DNA of 32,258 nt from Acetobacter orleanensis (GCF_001581005.1 NZ_LHZV01000041.1:1-32258), one strand, 5' to 3'; shown: positions 1-8,774, numbered from the stretch's first letter. A program made the numbers and translations. The notes: generated by a model not told the origin, from the sequence alone.

Positions 1-75
1 TCAACGATAGACCAGAACACGGATGCCCAAGTGCAGGCCCTGAAAGCTGCCGCAGCAGACTGGATCAAGCCATAA
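1..75 (+). CDS. C-terminal end of an unidentified protein (partial)
   Basis: The first reading frame is open from the window edge and stops at a TAA at 73-75, giving 24 residues that end in ADWIKP. It is Ala/Gln-rich and looks like a helical C-terminus. The start lies outside the window and no family can be named. A 7-base inverted repeat (GTCGCGT/ACGCGAC, 125-153) lies about 50 bases after the stop and may be its terminator. Confidence 0.45.
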   Translation, partial: STIDQNTDAQVQALKAAAADWIKP

Positions 76-124
76 CGGGCCCTAATCTGACTACTATGAA
101 GATATGAGGCATCATTAGGATAAA

Positions 125-153
125 GTCGCGTGGGCAATACCGCGTTACGCGAC
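125..153. terminator. Inverted repeat, possible terminator of the first gene
   Basis: GTCGCGT at 125-131 pairs perfectly with ACGCGAC at 147-153 around a 15-base loop. A loosely T-rich stretch (GGTTTTCTT) follows on the plus strand. The position just after the partial gene suits a weak intrinsic terminator, but the T-tract is imperfect. Confidence 0.3.
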
Positions 154-280
154 ATGGTTTTCTTCCGTTTGCAGAGAGACCGAATGATACTTCAGGTTGA
201 ATTACCTCGGATTTTGTAGGGACGTTTTTATCTGATTTAAGAAAAAATGCATGTGAGTCTGTTGATCATAATGCATAATT

Positions 281-605
281 TCAAGTTTTCTGAACACCTT
301 GAGCATCCAAAATCTGCTGTTGCTTGAATTGCACAGATGACAGCATCCCATTCCTTACAGCTTACGCACCGGATTATAGAACATTTCGATGTCATCAAAC
401 ACGTCTTGCAGGGCGTCCTTGCGCGTTTTGTAGGTTCGGAGCAGGATGCGCTTACACTTGAGCAATGAGAAAAATTCTTCGCCACAGCATTTTCGTGGTA
501 TTTTCCGCGTCGACTCAGCACGTATTCCAGATTATGGGCGTATGAAGGCAGTCCAGCCCATGCTGGTAAACTGGCAGCCCTGATCCAAGTAGATCAGCAC
601 AAGAG
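281..605 (-). pseudogene. IS3-family transposase (OrfB) relic, frameshifted
   Basis: Read on the minus strand in three successive frames, the sequence gives LDQGCQFTSMGWTAF, then HNLEYVLSRRGKYHENAVAKN, then LLKCKRILLRTYKTRKDA, DVFDDIEMFYNPVRK and finally QILDAQGVQKT before a TGA at 281-283. These match in order the DQGSQYTS, RRGN..NAVAESF, YKTR..A..DVFDYIEMFYN blocks of the integrase core of IS3-family OrfB. At least two frameshifts and one in-frame stop break it. The residue matching the catalytic Glu of NAVAESF is Lys (NAVAKN), so the copy is dead even apart from the shifts. The N-terminal part of OrfB and both terminal repeats are not recognisable. Family assignment is secure from motif order; the exact IS name cannot be given. 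Confidence 0.8.
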
Positions 606-897
606 CCAATCATGGCTCTACATGGGTGATGCGGCAACGTTTACTTGGAAACCCATTTTCACTGAACAGGGGGTATGGGTTACGCTCCGTTAGGCCAACT
701 CTTTTGTGCGGAGTGGTCCGAATGACCGTCTTGAAGAATTTTGCGTTGCTGGCGGGGGAAGGTCTCTTTGCCCGCCGTATTATCGCCAACAGCATACATG
801 GCGGAATGGCATGACAGGATGGCGCTTCAGCAGGGTGATCGGCATGCAGCTTGCCGAATGTGTGGCTTCAGGCCACACGGGAGCGGGAGCCCAGTCA
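606..897. other. Spacer upstream of the sigma-factor operon
   Basis: About 290 bases between the IS3 relic and the sigma gene. Short open frames occur on both strands but none has a convincing ribosome site or family signature. A small inverted repeat (GGCGGG...CCCGCC, about 750-775) is present. The promoter of the sigma operon should lie here, but I could not pick convincing -35/-10 boxes. Confidence 0.35.
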
Positions 898-1482
898 ATG
901 GCGGATGAGCGTCGGCGCTATGGCGAGGCGTCTGATGAAGACCTTTTGCGCTGGTCGGGAACGGGCGATCGGGACGCGTTTGACCAGATCATGCTCAGGC
1001 ATGGCCCCTATGCCCTGCGAACAGCCAGACGTCTGACTCGTGATGCTGAAACGGCGGAGGATCTGGTGCAGGATGCCTTCGTGCGGGCATGGAGACATGC
1101 GGGAGATTTTGACGGGTCACGCGCGCGGTTTACTACGTGGCTTTATCGGGTCATCGTCAATCTCAGCATTGATCTTGCGCGCAAGAAGCAGATGGAGCCA
1201 CTGCCGGAAGGCTTTGATCAGGTTGATGAGAGCCCGTCCGTGGAAAACCGGCTGGAAACGATGCAGGAGCGTCAGGCGCTTGCTGCCGCACTTCAGGCCG
1301 TACCGCCGCGGCAACGGGCGGCGATGGCGCTGGTGTATGATGAGGGTCTGTCCGGGGCGGAAGCAGCCCGTCGCATGGGGCTTTCGGCCAAGGCAGTGGA
1401 AAGGCTGCTTGCGCGGGGACGAGCACTCTTGCGGGAGACGCTGAGGCAGGATGGGCGCACAGCAGGGAGACAACGCTCATGA
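898..1482 (+). CDS. ECF-type RNA polymerase sigma factor
   Basis: This 194-residue protein carries the two conserved sigma-70 regions of extracytoplasmic-function factors. Region 2 spans roughly residues 15-85 (DAFDQIMLRHGPYALRTARR, then AEDLVQDAFVRAWRH, with the core-binding and -10-recognition helices). Region 4 spans about 125-180 (PPRQRAAMALVYDEGLSGAEAA followed by the helix-turn-helix AKAVERLLARGRALL). Region 3 is absent, as expected for ECF factors. I chose ATG 898 because a purine-rich GGAGCGGGAG lies just upstream and the frame then starts close to region 2; ATG 844 is an in-frame alternative adding 18 residues. It overlaps the next gene by ATGA, implying translational coupling to a probable anti-sigma factor and a periplasmic sensor. 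It resembles the CnrH/EcfG-like branch of the ECF family by context; its regulon is unknown. Confidence 0.88.
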   Translation: MADERRRYGEASDEDLLRWSGTGDRDAFDQIMLRHGPYALRTARRLTRDAETAEDLVQDAFVRAWRHAGDFDGSRARFTTWLYRVIVNLSIDLARKKQMEPLPEGFDQVDESPSVENRLETMQERQALAAALQAVPPRQRAAMALVYDEGLSGAEAARRMGLSAKAVERLLARGRALLRETLRQDGRTAGRQRS

Positions 1483-1991
1483 TGACGCAGAAAAAATTTC
1501 GCTATCTGGCGGAGTGCTACGGCGCGGAGCTTTCACGCTGGCCCGAGGTCGATCGTGAACGGGCGGAAACACTGCTCGTACAGTCCCCGGAAGCACGTAT
1601 TATTCAGCGTGCACAGCAGGATGTGGATACTGTCATCATGCGGGCGTTTGACGCTCAGGATGCGGAACTGCATGCCCAGAGCGCGTATGAAGACCCACAT
1701 GCTGCCTTGACGCGTCTGCGCGCAGGTGTGGCAGGACGGCTAACCGGACGCAACGCGATCAGGAGGTCCTTGCGTGGAGGGTGGCGTTTCATACCGCGTC
1801 CCTCAGGCATGCAGCCATCCGGGGTGATGACTGCGGATGGTCTTGTTCTTTTCCGCTTTGCGGGGTTGGCGCTCGGCTGCGCCTTTGTCGTGACAGGGGG
1901 GCTGTGGTTGGGATGGGTGCAGTCGGCCAGCACGGCTAGCGACCTATTCAATACGCTTCTTGTGTTTCCAGTCAGTGGTGGCGGATCATGA
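1479..1991 (+). CDS. Probable membrane anti-sigma factor
   Basis: A 170-residue protein with one predicted membrane segment near residues 125-147 (FRFAGLALGCAFVVTGGLWL). A long polar N-terminal part (YGAELSRWPEVDRERAE, Gln/Ala-rich helix) should face the cytoplasm. The N-terminal segment resembles what is often seen in alphaproteobacterial proteins encoded beside ECF sigma genes, but no zinc-binding HxxxCxxC motif is present. Position decides the call: it starts inside the stop of the sigma gene (ATGA) and its own stop overlaps the start of a membrane-tethered sensor gene. That order matches CnrH-Y-X style loci, where a small one-TM protein holds the sigma factor at the membrane. Function is inference from context, with no direct motif evidence. 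Confidence 0.6.
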   Translation: MMTQKKFRYLAECYGAELSRWPEVDRERAETLLVQSPEARIIQRAQQDVDTVIMRAFDAQDAELHAQSAYEDPHAALTRLRAGVAGRLTGRNAIRRSLRGGWRFIPRPSGMQPSGVMTADGLVLFRFAGLALGCAFVVTGGLWLGWVQSASTASDLFNTLLVFPVSGGGS

Positions 1992-2440
1992 TGTTTTACA
2001 ACGCAAACGGCAGGGTTCGCCGATGGTTTCTGGTCGGCTCTCTTGTGCTGAATCTCTTTCTGGTTGCAGTCGTCAGTGGCCAGTATCTGCACCATCGTGA
2101 AGGTCATGTACCAGTTCTCACACGTATTCTACGGCATGTGACGTCCCGGCTTGATGCGCAGGACGCAGCAGCTTTCCGTGCCGCACTGCATCAGGAAGCG
2201 CCGCACTATGCGCAGGCACAGGAAGACCTCGTGCGAGCCCGTGCGGAAATTGACCGTCAATTACTAGCACCGCATTTTGATCCGGTAGCGACCCGCGCTG
2301 CCATGCAGCAATGGCAGGATGCGTGGAACGTCTTTGTCGGCACATTCAGCGATGCGCTGGTCGAGGCCATGGGGCGGCTATCTCCAGCGGGACGTCGTGC
2401 ATTGGTCAACTCGACACCGCGCCAGAAATCTGGCTACTGA
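1988..2440 (+). CDS. Periplasmic heavy-metal-sensor-like membrane protein (CnrX type)
   Basis: This 150-residue protein has one N-terminal membrane anchor at about residues 13-31, followed by a long alpha-helical periplasmic region rich in Ala, Arg, Glu and Gln (DAAAFRAALHQEAPHYAQAQ, then LVRARAEIDRQLLAPHFDP). This is the plan of the CnrX/NccX and CpxP-like metal-sensor family: anchor plus four-helix hooked hairpin. His35, His36 and His40 just after the anchor, and His68, His73 and His96 further on, are possible metal ligands, but I cannot align them to the CnrX site by eye. It overlaps the upstream gene by ATGA, so the three genes form one coupled unit. The likely job is to sense a periplasmic signal, perhaps metal or misfolded protein, and release the sigma factor through the middle protein. 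Confidence 0.65.
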   Translation: MMFYNANGRVRRWFLVGSLVLNLFLVAVVSGQYLHHREGHVPVLTRILRHVTSRLDAQDAAAFRAALHQEAPHYAQAQEDLVRARAEIDRQLLAPHFDPVATRAAMQQWQDAWNVFVGTFSDALVEAMGRLSPAGRRALVNSTPRQKSGY

Positions 2441-2843
2441 TTCCTTTTTAATACGGCAGAAAATTACGGAAAACGTCTGATTATTGGCGAGGTCGACTTA
2501 CGCACCGCGCTTTACCTTCGGATGCTTTGCTCAGAACATGACAGATCATGTTCTGAGCAGCGTAAGAATAGGTTCGGACAATGCCGTCTAATCTAATTTT
2601 ACCGTCTGGTCGTGTGCGCCAGACCGACCTGACACGGCCAATATTGTTATGTTGCGACGTCTGCTTAAGACGCATGGTTGAGCATGACACACCATCAAGG
2701 ATCTATGGAACACTGGCGCTGTCATGTGCCTGCCGTTGGCCGTAATTTATCCTTCTTCTAACCTTTCACAAAAAATCATGTTTGTAGCGTCGTATTTTCT
2801 ACTTCTACCCGTAACAGCATTGGATAATCAAACGGAGGTCAGC
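2441..2843. other. Spacer with two dyads between sensor and EF-hand genes
   Basis: About 400 bases without a convincing gene. A 69-residue minus-strand open frame (2481-2690) has no family signature or ribosome site and I leave it out. The stretch holds a perfect 12-base inverted repeat (2529-2558) and a 6-base one (GTCTGG/CCAGAC, 2604-2624). The region before 2844 should carry the promoter of the EF-hand gene, possibly recognised by the ECF sigma encoded upstream, but I cannot identify it. Confidence 0.4.
2529..2558. terminator. Perfect 12-base inverted repeat after the sigma operon
   Basis: GCTCAGAACATG at 2529-2540 is the exact reverse complement of CATGTTCTGAGC at 2547-2558, with a 6-base loop. 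It lies 88 bases after the sensor gene stop. No T-run follows on either strand, so it could be a Rho-assisted terminator, a processing hairpin, or a protein-binding palindrome. Confidence 0.45.
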
Positions 2844-3203
2844 ATGTCCGGTTCTTCTAAAGAGTTCATGATAAAAATTGGCGCTTTTTCTCTTCTGACC
2901 CCTTTCTTTCTGGGTCTAGCAGGACCAGTCCTGAGTGACAGGGTGTTCGCGCAGAATGCTTCTGATGACCGACGCATGGCGAGTTTTCAAGCGGCTGATA
3001 CGAACCATGACGGACGCATTTCGTATGATGAATTCGAAATATTTGCCAAATCCCGGATGGCGACGGCAGGCGGCATGCGCGCCGCCATGTTCAAACGACT
3101 TTCACCCGAGGACCAGAAGGCGCGGCTCGACGGAAAACTCGCCCAGATGGATACGAAAAGCAAAGGTTATCTGACACCTGATGACTGGAATCCCCAATCC
3201 TAA
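2844..3203 (+). CDS. Exported EF-hand protein
   Basis: A 119-residue protein with a hydrophobic signal segment at about residues 11-29 (IGAFSLLTPFFLGLAG) and a probable signal-peptidase site near VFAQ. The mature part carries one canonical EF-hand loop, DTNHDGRISYDEF, with the Asp/Asn/Asp/Glu calcium ligands in place. A second, poorer loop (DTKSKGYLTPDDW) near the C-terminus lacks several acidic positions. ATG 2844 is preceded by GGAGGTCAGC, a strong ribosome site; upstream in-frame ATGs would give an implausible extension ahead of the signal peptide. It sits after the sigma/anti-sigma/sensor unit and may be one of its targets. The role is probably calcium or other divalent-ion binding in the periplasm. 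Confidence 0.78.
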   Translation: MSGSSKEFMIKIGAFSLLTPFFLGLAGPVLSDRVFAQNASDDRRMASFQAADTNHDGRISYDEFEIFAKSRMATAGGMRAAMFKRLSPEDQKARLDGKLAQMDTKSKGYLTPDDWNPQS

Positions 3204-3240
3204 AAAACAACTATAACATCTTGAAGGATGGAGGTGAGGC

Positions 3241-3615
3241 ATGTCAAAAATTCCTCATATGCTCGGTGGCGTAATCAGCATCGCGACCTGTATCGCTTGT
3301 ATCGTCCCGGCGAGCGCCAGAACAGTGACTTACTGGGGGCCACATGGCGGTGCCGCTGTGGTGCATACACCCGGTCCATATCGCCCGGTAGTCGGTCCAT
3401 GTTGCTACGGTGCGCCATGGCGTGCGGCGGGGGCAGTTGCGGCCGGCGTTGCGGTGGGCACTGCAATCGGTGCGGCAGTGCATCCTTATCCTTCCCCCTA
3501 TCCTTACTCTTATCCATACCCGGTCTATGTCGCCCCGAGGCCGGTCGTCTATGCGCCGCCAGTGGTCGTGGCGCCTGCTCCCGTCTATGTCTATCCGGCG
3601 CACCCGGTACCATGA
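3241..3615 (+). CDS. Exported Pro/Tyr/Val-rich protein of unknown function
   Basis: A 124-residue protein with an N-terminal signal peptide (about residues 8-27, ending PASA). It then has a Gly/Pro/His-rich stretch, a small-residue hydrophobic segment (AAGAVAAGVAVGTAIGAAV, about residues 60-78, glycine-zipper-like), and a low-complexity tail of PYP, PVYV and APV units. Such tails are common in small cell-envelope proteins of proteobacteria. ATG 3241 has the strong ribosome site GGAGGTGAGGC. It overlaps the following lipoprotein gene by ATGA, so the two are translationally coupled. No catalytic motif is visible and no function should be assigned beyond probable envelope location. Confidence 0.7.
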   Translation: MSKIPHMLGGVISIATCIACIVPASARTVTYWGPHGGAAVVHTPGPYRPVVGPCCYGAPWRAAGAVAAGVAVGTAIGAAVHPYPSPYPYSYPYPVYVAPRPVVYAPPVVVAPAPVYVYPAHPVP

Positions 3616-4292
3616 TGCTATCATGTCTGAAAAGCCGGTCCGTGACGGTGACAGGAAAACTCCTGACGATAGGGGCGGCTCTATTCCTTACGTCCTGCGC
3701 TGCCGCGCATGTCCAAAAACCCGTGGTCGTGAATGACACCCAGCCTGTCGCCCCGGTTGCGGTGACCGTGACGACTAACATGCCCCGCACGATGGAGAAT
3801 GCAAAGCGTCTGGATCAGAACATGCAGGCGCTGGCTGCGGGACTAGCGAAAAAGCTTGAGGTAGCCGGTATTATTGCGCATGCCGCAACCACATCAGAAA
3901 CGCTGCCTCAGGCAAATGGTCGTGATCTGGCGCTCGTGGTCGATATTGGCATCATTGAAGGTGGCAATGCATGGGCGCGGGAACTGGTTGGCTTCGGGAC
4001 AGGTCAAAGCCGCCTACACTCTCATATTATTTTATATGATGAACGTGGAACACAGCTGACGAACCTTATGGATTTTACTGTTAAAGCCAATAGCGGGTAC
4101 ATGCCGGGGGTTCTTGCCGGCGCATGGAATCCGATCGGCTTTGGTGTACATAGTGCGCACGCCATTGCAAAAGAAGCTTTGAGCGACGGTCATGAAGATG
4201 CGGACAGAACCGCAGAGGCAATTGTCACGAAAATGGTGGATTACTACCGAACGAACGGATGGCTGCCGCCAGAAAATGAGAGGAACGGGTAA
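3612..4292 (+). CDS. DUF4410-like outer-membrane lipoprotein
   Basis: A 226-residue protein whose N-terminus has Lys/Arg, a hydrophobic stretch (LLTIGAALFL) and the lipobox LTSC, so it should be cleaved and lipidated at that Cys. The mature part contains a DUF4410-like pattern: helices with NMQALAAGLAKKLE, then ALVVDIGIIEGGNAWARELVGFGTGQSRL, a beta-rich core typical of this family of small lipoproteins. The same frame is open upstream to 3228, but the signal peptide fixes the start at ATG 3612 (or the adjacent ATG 3615). It overlaps the preceding gene by ATGA. Function is unknown; it probably works in the envelope with the upstream exported proteins. Confidence 0.72.
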   Translation: MMLSCLKSRSVTVTGKLLTIGAALFLTSCAAAHVQKPVVVNDTQPVAPVAVTVTTNMPRTMENAKRLDQNMQALAAGLAKKLEVAGIIAHAATTSETLPQANGRDLALVVDIGIIEGGNAWARELVGFGTGQSRLHSHIILYDERGTQLTNLMDFTVKANSGYMPGVLAGAWNPIGFGVHSAHAIAKEALSDGHEDADRTAEAIVTKMVDYYRTNGWLPPENERNG

Positions 4293-4513
4293 ATCCGCTA
4301 CTCTGGTTTTTTGCAAAAGATGCAAAGTACGATTAGGAGTAGAGGCTGAAAAGACATTAGACATTTAGCCCGGTGGACGTATCCCAGTTTAGTTCGGAAC
4401 CATGTGATCTCTGTTAAGCGACGTTGCGCTCATGATCCATGAGGACTTTCCATAAAAGCGAACCTCATAACCGTTAACTTGCGAAGAACAGCGTCGTGGA
4501 TTGGCCTTGTAAC

Positions 4514-4553
4514 GGTTTTGTGCCGGAAGGAGTTTTCCATCCGGCACAAAACC
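4514..4553 (-). terminator. Perfect 13-base hairpin after acs
   Basis: GGTTTTGTGCCGG (4514-4526) and CCGGCACAAAACC (4541-4553) are exact reverse complements around a 14-base loop. The structure begins 16 bases after the acs stop codon, in the right place to end the prpDCB-acs transcript. There is no T-run after the stem on the minus strand; T-richness is inside the arms. Confidence 0.65.
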
Positions 4554-4568
4554 TTCTTAAAACCCATC

Positions 4569-6590
4569 TTACGAAGCGGCTCTTATTCCACCAAAAACCG
4601 AGCGTTCCTGAATCCCTATGGATGCGCCCGCGTTTTTTTCTGAACATGCCTGCTTTTGTACAAACGCACACAGTGTTTCGACCAGAGAAGCATCACTCAA
4701 CGCGGACAGATCCCCCAGCGTCTCCGTATCGCCACTAGCAATTTTGCGTAGAAGACGACGGACAATTTTGCCAGAGCGGGTACGTGGCAGATCCGGGACC
4801 AGATACACAGCATCTGGCGCGGCATACCGCCCAATCTGGGAGGCAATCAGGCGGCTGATGTCTTTTTCATTCACCTCGGTTGCCGCAGATTTACAGGGAA
4901 TGGCAAAAACAACCAGCGCCTGCCCTTTGACTGCGTGAGGCACCCCGACAGCCGCAGATTCCACAATGCGATGGTCCTCGCCTAACACATCCTCAACTTC
5001 TGCTGTTCCCAGACGATGCCCGGCGATGTTGATGACATCATCCATCCGACCGGTGATCCAGTAATAGCCGTCCTCATCCCGCCGCGCACCATCTCCTGTA
5101 AAATACAATCCCGGCACCATGGAGAAGTAAGCCTGCCGGAAACGGTCATGATCTTTCCAGAGTGTGCGGCACTGGCCGGGCCATGAGCGCACAATGCACA
5201 ACGCCCCCGACGCAGGCCCTTCTTCTCTTCGGCCTTCCGTATTGACAAGAGCAACCTCCACACCCGGCAAAGCCATGGTTGCAGAACCGGGCTTGAGCGA
5301 CTGCACACCGGGCACAGGACCCAATACCACGCCCGCAGTTTCCGTCTGCCACCATGTATCGGCCACAGGGCATCGCTTTTTACCAACAACATCATGGTAC
5401 CATAGCCACGCATCCGGGTTTATGGGTTCCCCCGCAACACCCAGCAGACGCAGGGAACTTAAATCCCGTTTGTTTACCTCTGCATCTCCGTCCGCCATCA
5501 TTGCACGTACGGCAGTTGGCGCGGTGAACAACATGGTCACCTTGTACGCGTCAATCAGATCAAGCCACCGCCCCGGCGCGGGAAAAGTTGGAAGGCTATC
5601 AGAGATCATGGTTGTCCCACCATTAGCCAGCGGGCCGTACACCACGGACGTATGCCCGGTAATCCACGCTACGTCCGCCGTGCACCACAGCACATCTTTG
5701 GGCTGATGCGTATAGACCATACCCATGGTGTAAGCGGCCCAGACCATATACCCGCCCGTGGCGTGCACCACGGCCTTGGCTTTACCCGTGCTGCCGGACG
5801 TATAGAGCATGAACATAGGATCTTCCGCGTTCATGGGAACCGGAATGAAGTCTGCCTCGAAGTGATCAACAAAATCATGATAATCGTAATCACGACCGGG
5901 AAGCATCGGAACAGCCTCATCAGACGTACGTACGACCAGCATGGCTTTCACATTGCTGTTCTCACCAGCCTTCTGCAAGGCTTCATCCAGAGTTTCCTTA
6001 TAAGGCACAATTTTTTTACCGCGCCATGCCATGCTACCGGTAATAACAGCCCGTGCGCCACTATCCACCAGCCGCTCCGCCACCGCATCGGCTGAACACC
6101 CGCCAAACATGACCACATGCACCGCGCCAATGCGGGTACACGCCAGCATGGACACAACCGCTTCCGACACCATTGGCAGGCAGATGGCCACACGGTCCCC
6201 CTTCTGCACGCCAAGATATGTCAGGGCATTGGCAAGACGACAGACACGCTCATGCAGGTCACGATACGTCAGACTTTCAGAGCGCCCTTCCGCCTCGCGC
6301 TGACTGATGAGCGCGACCTGATCTCTTTTGTCCGTCAGATGCTGATCTATGCAGCAGACAGACGCATTCAGCGTGCCATCCGCAAACCAGCTTATGGAGA
6401 CATCATTTTCAAAGCTGCCCACAAAACCCTGTGTCGGATTTTTAAACCAATGCACACGCTGCGCCTGCTCCAGCCAGAACGCATCAGGATCAGTCTGGGC
6501 ATGAGCGCGCATGGCCTGCAACTGTTCCGGCGTCATGATCGCCGAATAGTGCGGATAGGCCCCTGCGGGGATAACCGTATGCTCTGTCAT
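4569..6590 (-). CDS. acs: Acetyl-/propionyl-CoA synthetase (AMP-forming)
   Basis: This 673-residue acyl-adenylate synthetase activates acetate (and probably propionate) with ATP and CoA. It follows Acs along its whole length. It has the N-terminal ACS domain (FWLEQAQRVHW, about 38-48), P-loop YTSGSTGK at 263-270, VAGEPINPDAW near 385-394, DTWWQTET at 411-418, hinge-region TGDGARRDEDGYYWITGR at 498-515 and RTRSGK with the catalytic, acetylation-regulated Lys608. The P-loop is followed by AKAVVHATGG where the family usually has PKGVVHTTGG. A tail of about 28 residues extends past the usual end. ATG 6590 is preceded by AAGGA; the frame is open further upstream without a better site. It is the last gene of the minus-strand prpDCB operon, 52 bases after prpB, where PrpE is expected. 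Sequence favours Acs; context suggests it serves as the PrpE of this pathway. Confidence 0.88.
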   Translation of the reverse strand: MTEHTVIPAGAYPHYSAIMTPEQLQAMRAHAQTDPDAFWLEQAQRVHWFKNPTQGFVGSFENDVSISWFADGTLNASVCCIDQHLTDKRDQVALISQREAEGRSESLTYRDLHERVCRLANALTYLGVQKGDRVAICLPMVSEAVVSMLACTRIGAVHVVMFGGCSADAVAERLVDSGARAVITGSMAWRGKKIVPYKETLDEALQKAGENSNVKAMLVVRTSDEAVPMLPGRDYDYHDFVDHFEADFIPVPMNAEDPMFMLYTSGSTGKAKAVVHATGGYMVWAAYTMGMVYTHQPKDVLWCTADVAWITGHTSVVYGPLANGGTTMISDSLPTFPAPGRWLDLIDAYKVTMLFTAPTAVRAMMADGDAEVNKRDLSSLRLLGVAGEPINPDAWLWYHDVVGKKRCPVADTWWQTETAGVVLGPVPGVQSLKPGSATMALPGVEVALVNTEGRREEGPASGALCIVRSWPGQCRTLWKDHDRFRQAYFSMVPGLYFTGDGARRDEDGYYWITGRMDDVINIAGHRLGTAEVEDVLGEDHRIVESAAVGVPHAVKGQALVVFAIPCKSAATEVNEKDISRLIASQIGRYAAPDAVYLVPDLPRTRSGKIVRRLLRKIASGDTETLGDLSALSDASLVETLCAFVQKQACSEKNAGASIGIQERSVFGGIRAAS

Positions 6591-6642
6591 GGCTTTATTT
6601 TCCTTGTTCTTTTTATAACCAGAAGGACAGAATTTTCCGGTT

Positions 6643-7575
6643 TCAGGCTGCTGAACGATCTGTCTGCCCGACATGCGGGAGAACCGTGGCCACAATACCT
6701 GCATCGAGTGCTTCATAATCGTAATATCTGAGCGTCTTGTACAGCTCTTCCCGCGTCTGCATCCGGCTCAGCATCTCCTCTGTGCTGCCATTACGGGCCA
6801 GTGTGTCATACAGATCGGCCTGCGCCTTATTGGCCGCCCGAAGGGAACTGACAGGCCAGATGACCATGCTGTATCCCATCGCCTCGAACTCCGAGGCCGT
6901 GAAATAGGGAGAACGCCCGAACTCGGTCATATTGGCCAGAAGAGGCACATCTGGCAGACGGCTGGAAAACTCTCTGAACATCTCGGCAGATGTCAGGGCT
7001 TCCGGGAAAATGGCATCCGCGCCCGCTTCATGATACAGGCGTGCCCGTGCAACAGCACCATCCAGCCCTTCAGACCCGGCGGCGTCAGTGCGGGCGATCA
7101 CCACCATATCCCGCCGGGCCGCGACAGCCGCCGCCACTTTCTGGGCCATCTCGTAAGGGGATACGAGCTTCTTGTCATTCAGATGGCCGCACTTCTTGGG
7201 TAGAACCTGATCTTCAATATGCACGGCAGCGGCTCCGGCTTCTTCAAAGGAGCGCACCATGTTCATAACATTCAGTGTTTCACCATATCCCGTGTCACCA
7301 TCCACAAGCACGGGCAATCCGGACGCTCTGACAATCTGACGAATGAAGAAGCAGACTTCATCTATCGTAATAATCCCAAGATCCGGCAGCCCCATGCTGG
7401 CGGTCATAGCCGCGCCAGACAGATACAGGGCTTCAAACCCCCGATCCTTTGCCTGAAGCGACGCCTGTCCGTTGTGCGCACCGGGAATCTGCATAATACC
7501 TTTAGCATGCATCATCTCTTTGAAACGATGCCCGGCCGGGATGGAGGGACGATCTTTGCCTGTCAGATAGGTCAT
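6643..7575 (-). CDS. prpB: 2-methylisocitrate lyase
   Basis: A 310-residue member of the isocitrate lyase/PEP mutase superfamily. It cleaves 2-methylisocitrate to pyruvate and succinate, the last step of the methylcitrate cycle. The Mg2+-binding VDGDTGYG (Asp92, Asp94) and the signature KKCGH with catalytic Cys129 are both intact. Length and the long N-terminal helix ([22 protein letters not shown]) match PrpB rather than the longer isocitrate lyases. The start ATG overlaps the prpC stop by ATGA, showing tight coupling. The protein ends with a short Ala-rich tail after [12 protein letters not shown]. Confidence 0.95.
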   Translation of the reverse strand: MTYLTGKDRPSIPAGHRFKEMMHAKGIMQIPGAHNGQASLQAKDRGFEALYLSGAAMTASMGLPDLGIITIDEVCFFIRQIVRASGLPVLVDGDTGYGETLNVMNMVRSFEEAGAAAVHIEDQVLPKKCGHLNDKKLVSPYEMAQKVAAAVAARRDMVVIARTDAAGSEGLDGAVARARLYHEAGADAIFPEALTSAEMFREFSSRLPDVPLLANMTEFGRSPYFTASEFEAMGYSMVIWPVSSLRAANKAQADLYDTLARNGSTEEMLSRMQTREELYKTLRYYDYEALDAGIVATVLPHVGQTDRSAA

Positions 7576-8741
7576 GCTGCGTACTCCAGTCCATCACGTT
7601 CACGCAGGGGGGGCAGAGGACGTGCATCCGGCCCTGTATAATTGGCTGATGGACGAATGATTTTTCCATCCTGCCGCTGTTCCATGATATGCGCACACCA
7701 ACCGGTCACGCGCGCAATCACAAACACAGGGGTAAACATGCTGGTGGGAATCCCCATCGCGTTGTAGGACACCGCGCTGAACCAATCGAGATTGGGAAAC
7801 ATCTTCTTCTGTTCCGCCATCACTTTTTCAATCCGCTCGGCAACATCATATAACCGCATCGTGCCGTTACGCCGTGAAAGCTTCTTCGCCGTTTCCTTGA
7901 TAATTTCATTGCGGGGGTCAGCCAGCGTATAAACCGGATGCCCGAAGCCAATCACCACTTCCTTCTCCGCCAGCCTGCGCCGGATATCGGCCTCGGCCTC
8001 ATCCGTTGTCAGGTAGCGTTTCTGGATATCCAGAGCGACCTCGTTCGCACCCCCATGTTTGGGGCCACGCAGCGCGCCGATGGCCGCCGTTACCGCAGAA
8101 TACACGTCCGAGCCAGTCCCGGCCACAACGCGCGATGTGAATGTTGAGGCATTGAACTCATGCTCCGCATAGAGGATGAGAGAGGTGTGCATCGCCTGCA
8201 CCCAGTCTTCTGACGGCGCATGCCCGTGTAGAAGATGCAGGAAATGCGCACCCGTGCTGTCATCATCCGTCGCGGTTTCAATACGCCTGCCATGGTTGGA
8301 ATAATGGTACCAATACAGCAGCATAGACGCCATTGACGCGAGCAGCTTGTCCGCAATATCCCGCGCACCTGCTATTGGGCAGTCACTGCGCTCCGGCAGG
8401 GTGCACCCCATAACAGAAACCGCCGTGCGGAGCACATCCATGGGATGTGTGGACGCAGGCAGACGCTCCAGTGTGGCACGAACAACATCTGGAATGTCCC
8501 GCATACTTGCCAGATGGCGCTTGTAAAGCTCCAGCTCCGCCGTGTTGGGCAGATAGCCATGAATGAGAAGATACGCGACTTCCTCAAACGAGCAGGTGCG
8601 CGCGAGATCCTTGATGTCATATCCGCGATAATGCAGGTCATTCCCACTATGACCGACGTTACTGAGTGCCGTATTCCCTGCAACAGTGCCGGACAGAGCA
8701 ACGGATTTTTTGGGTTTTGTAGTGTGGAGTTGGGTATGCAT
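7572..8741 (-). CDS. prpC: 2-methylcitrate synthase
   Basis: This 389-residue citrate-synthase-fold enzyme condenses propionyl-CoA with oxaloacetate to 2-methylcitrate. Visible signatures are [11 protein letters not shown] near the N-terminus, GPKHGGANE and IGFGHPVY (the two active-site histidine segments), and [21 protein letters not shown] in the C-terminal part. The short N-terminus and length under 400 residues match PrpC rather than the longer type II citrate synthase. It is the second gene of the operon, 33 bases after prpD, and overlaps prpB by four bases. No damage is seen. Confidence 0.94.
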   Translation of the reverse strand: MHTQLHTTKPKKSVALSGTVAGNTALSNVGHSGNDLHYRGYDIKDLARTCSFEEVAYLLIHGYLPNTAELELYKRHLASMRDIPDVVRATLERLPASTHPMDVLRTAVSVMGCTLPERSDCPIAGARDIADKLLASMASMLLYWYHYSNHGRRIETATDDDSTGAHFLHLLHGHAPSEDWVQAMHTSLILYAEHEFNASTFTSRVVAGTGSDVYSAVTAAIGALRGPKHGGANEVALDIQKRYLTTDEAEADIRRRLAEKEVVIGFGHPVYTLADPRNEIIKETAKKLSRRNGTMRLYDVAERIEKVMAEQKKMFPNLDWFSAVSYNAMGIPTSMFTPVFVIARVTGWCAHIMEQRQDGKIIRPSANYTGPDARPLPPLRERDGLEYAA

Positions 8742-8774
8742 GGTCTTTTGCTCCCTCGTCTGCCAGAGACTGTA

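Noticed and set aside
626..814. A 62-codon plus-strand frame before the sigma gene
   Set aside because: No recognisable domain, and the overlapping frames on both strands are equally open.
2481..2690. A 69-codon minus-strand frame
   Set aside because: It spans the two dyads, has no ribosome site and no family signal.
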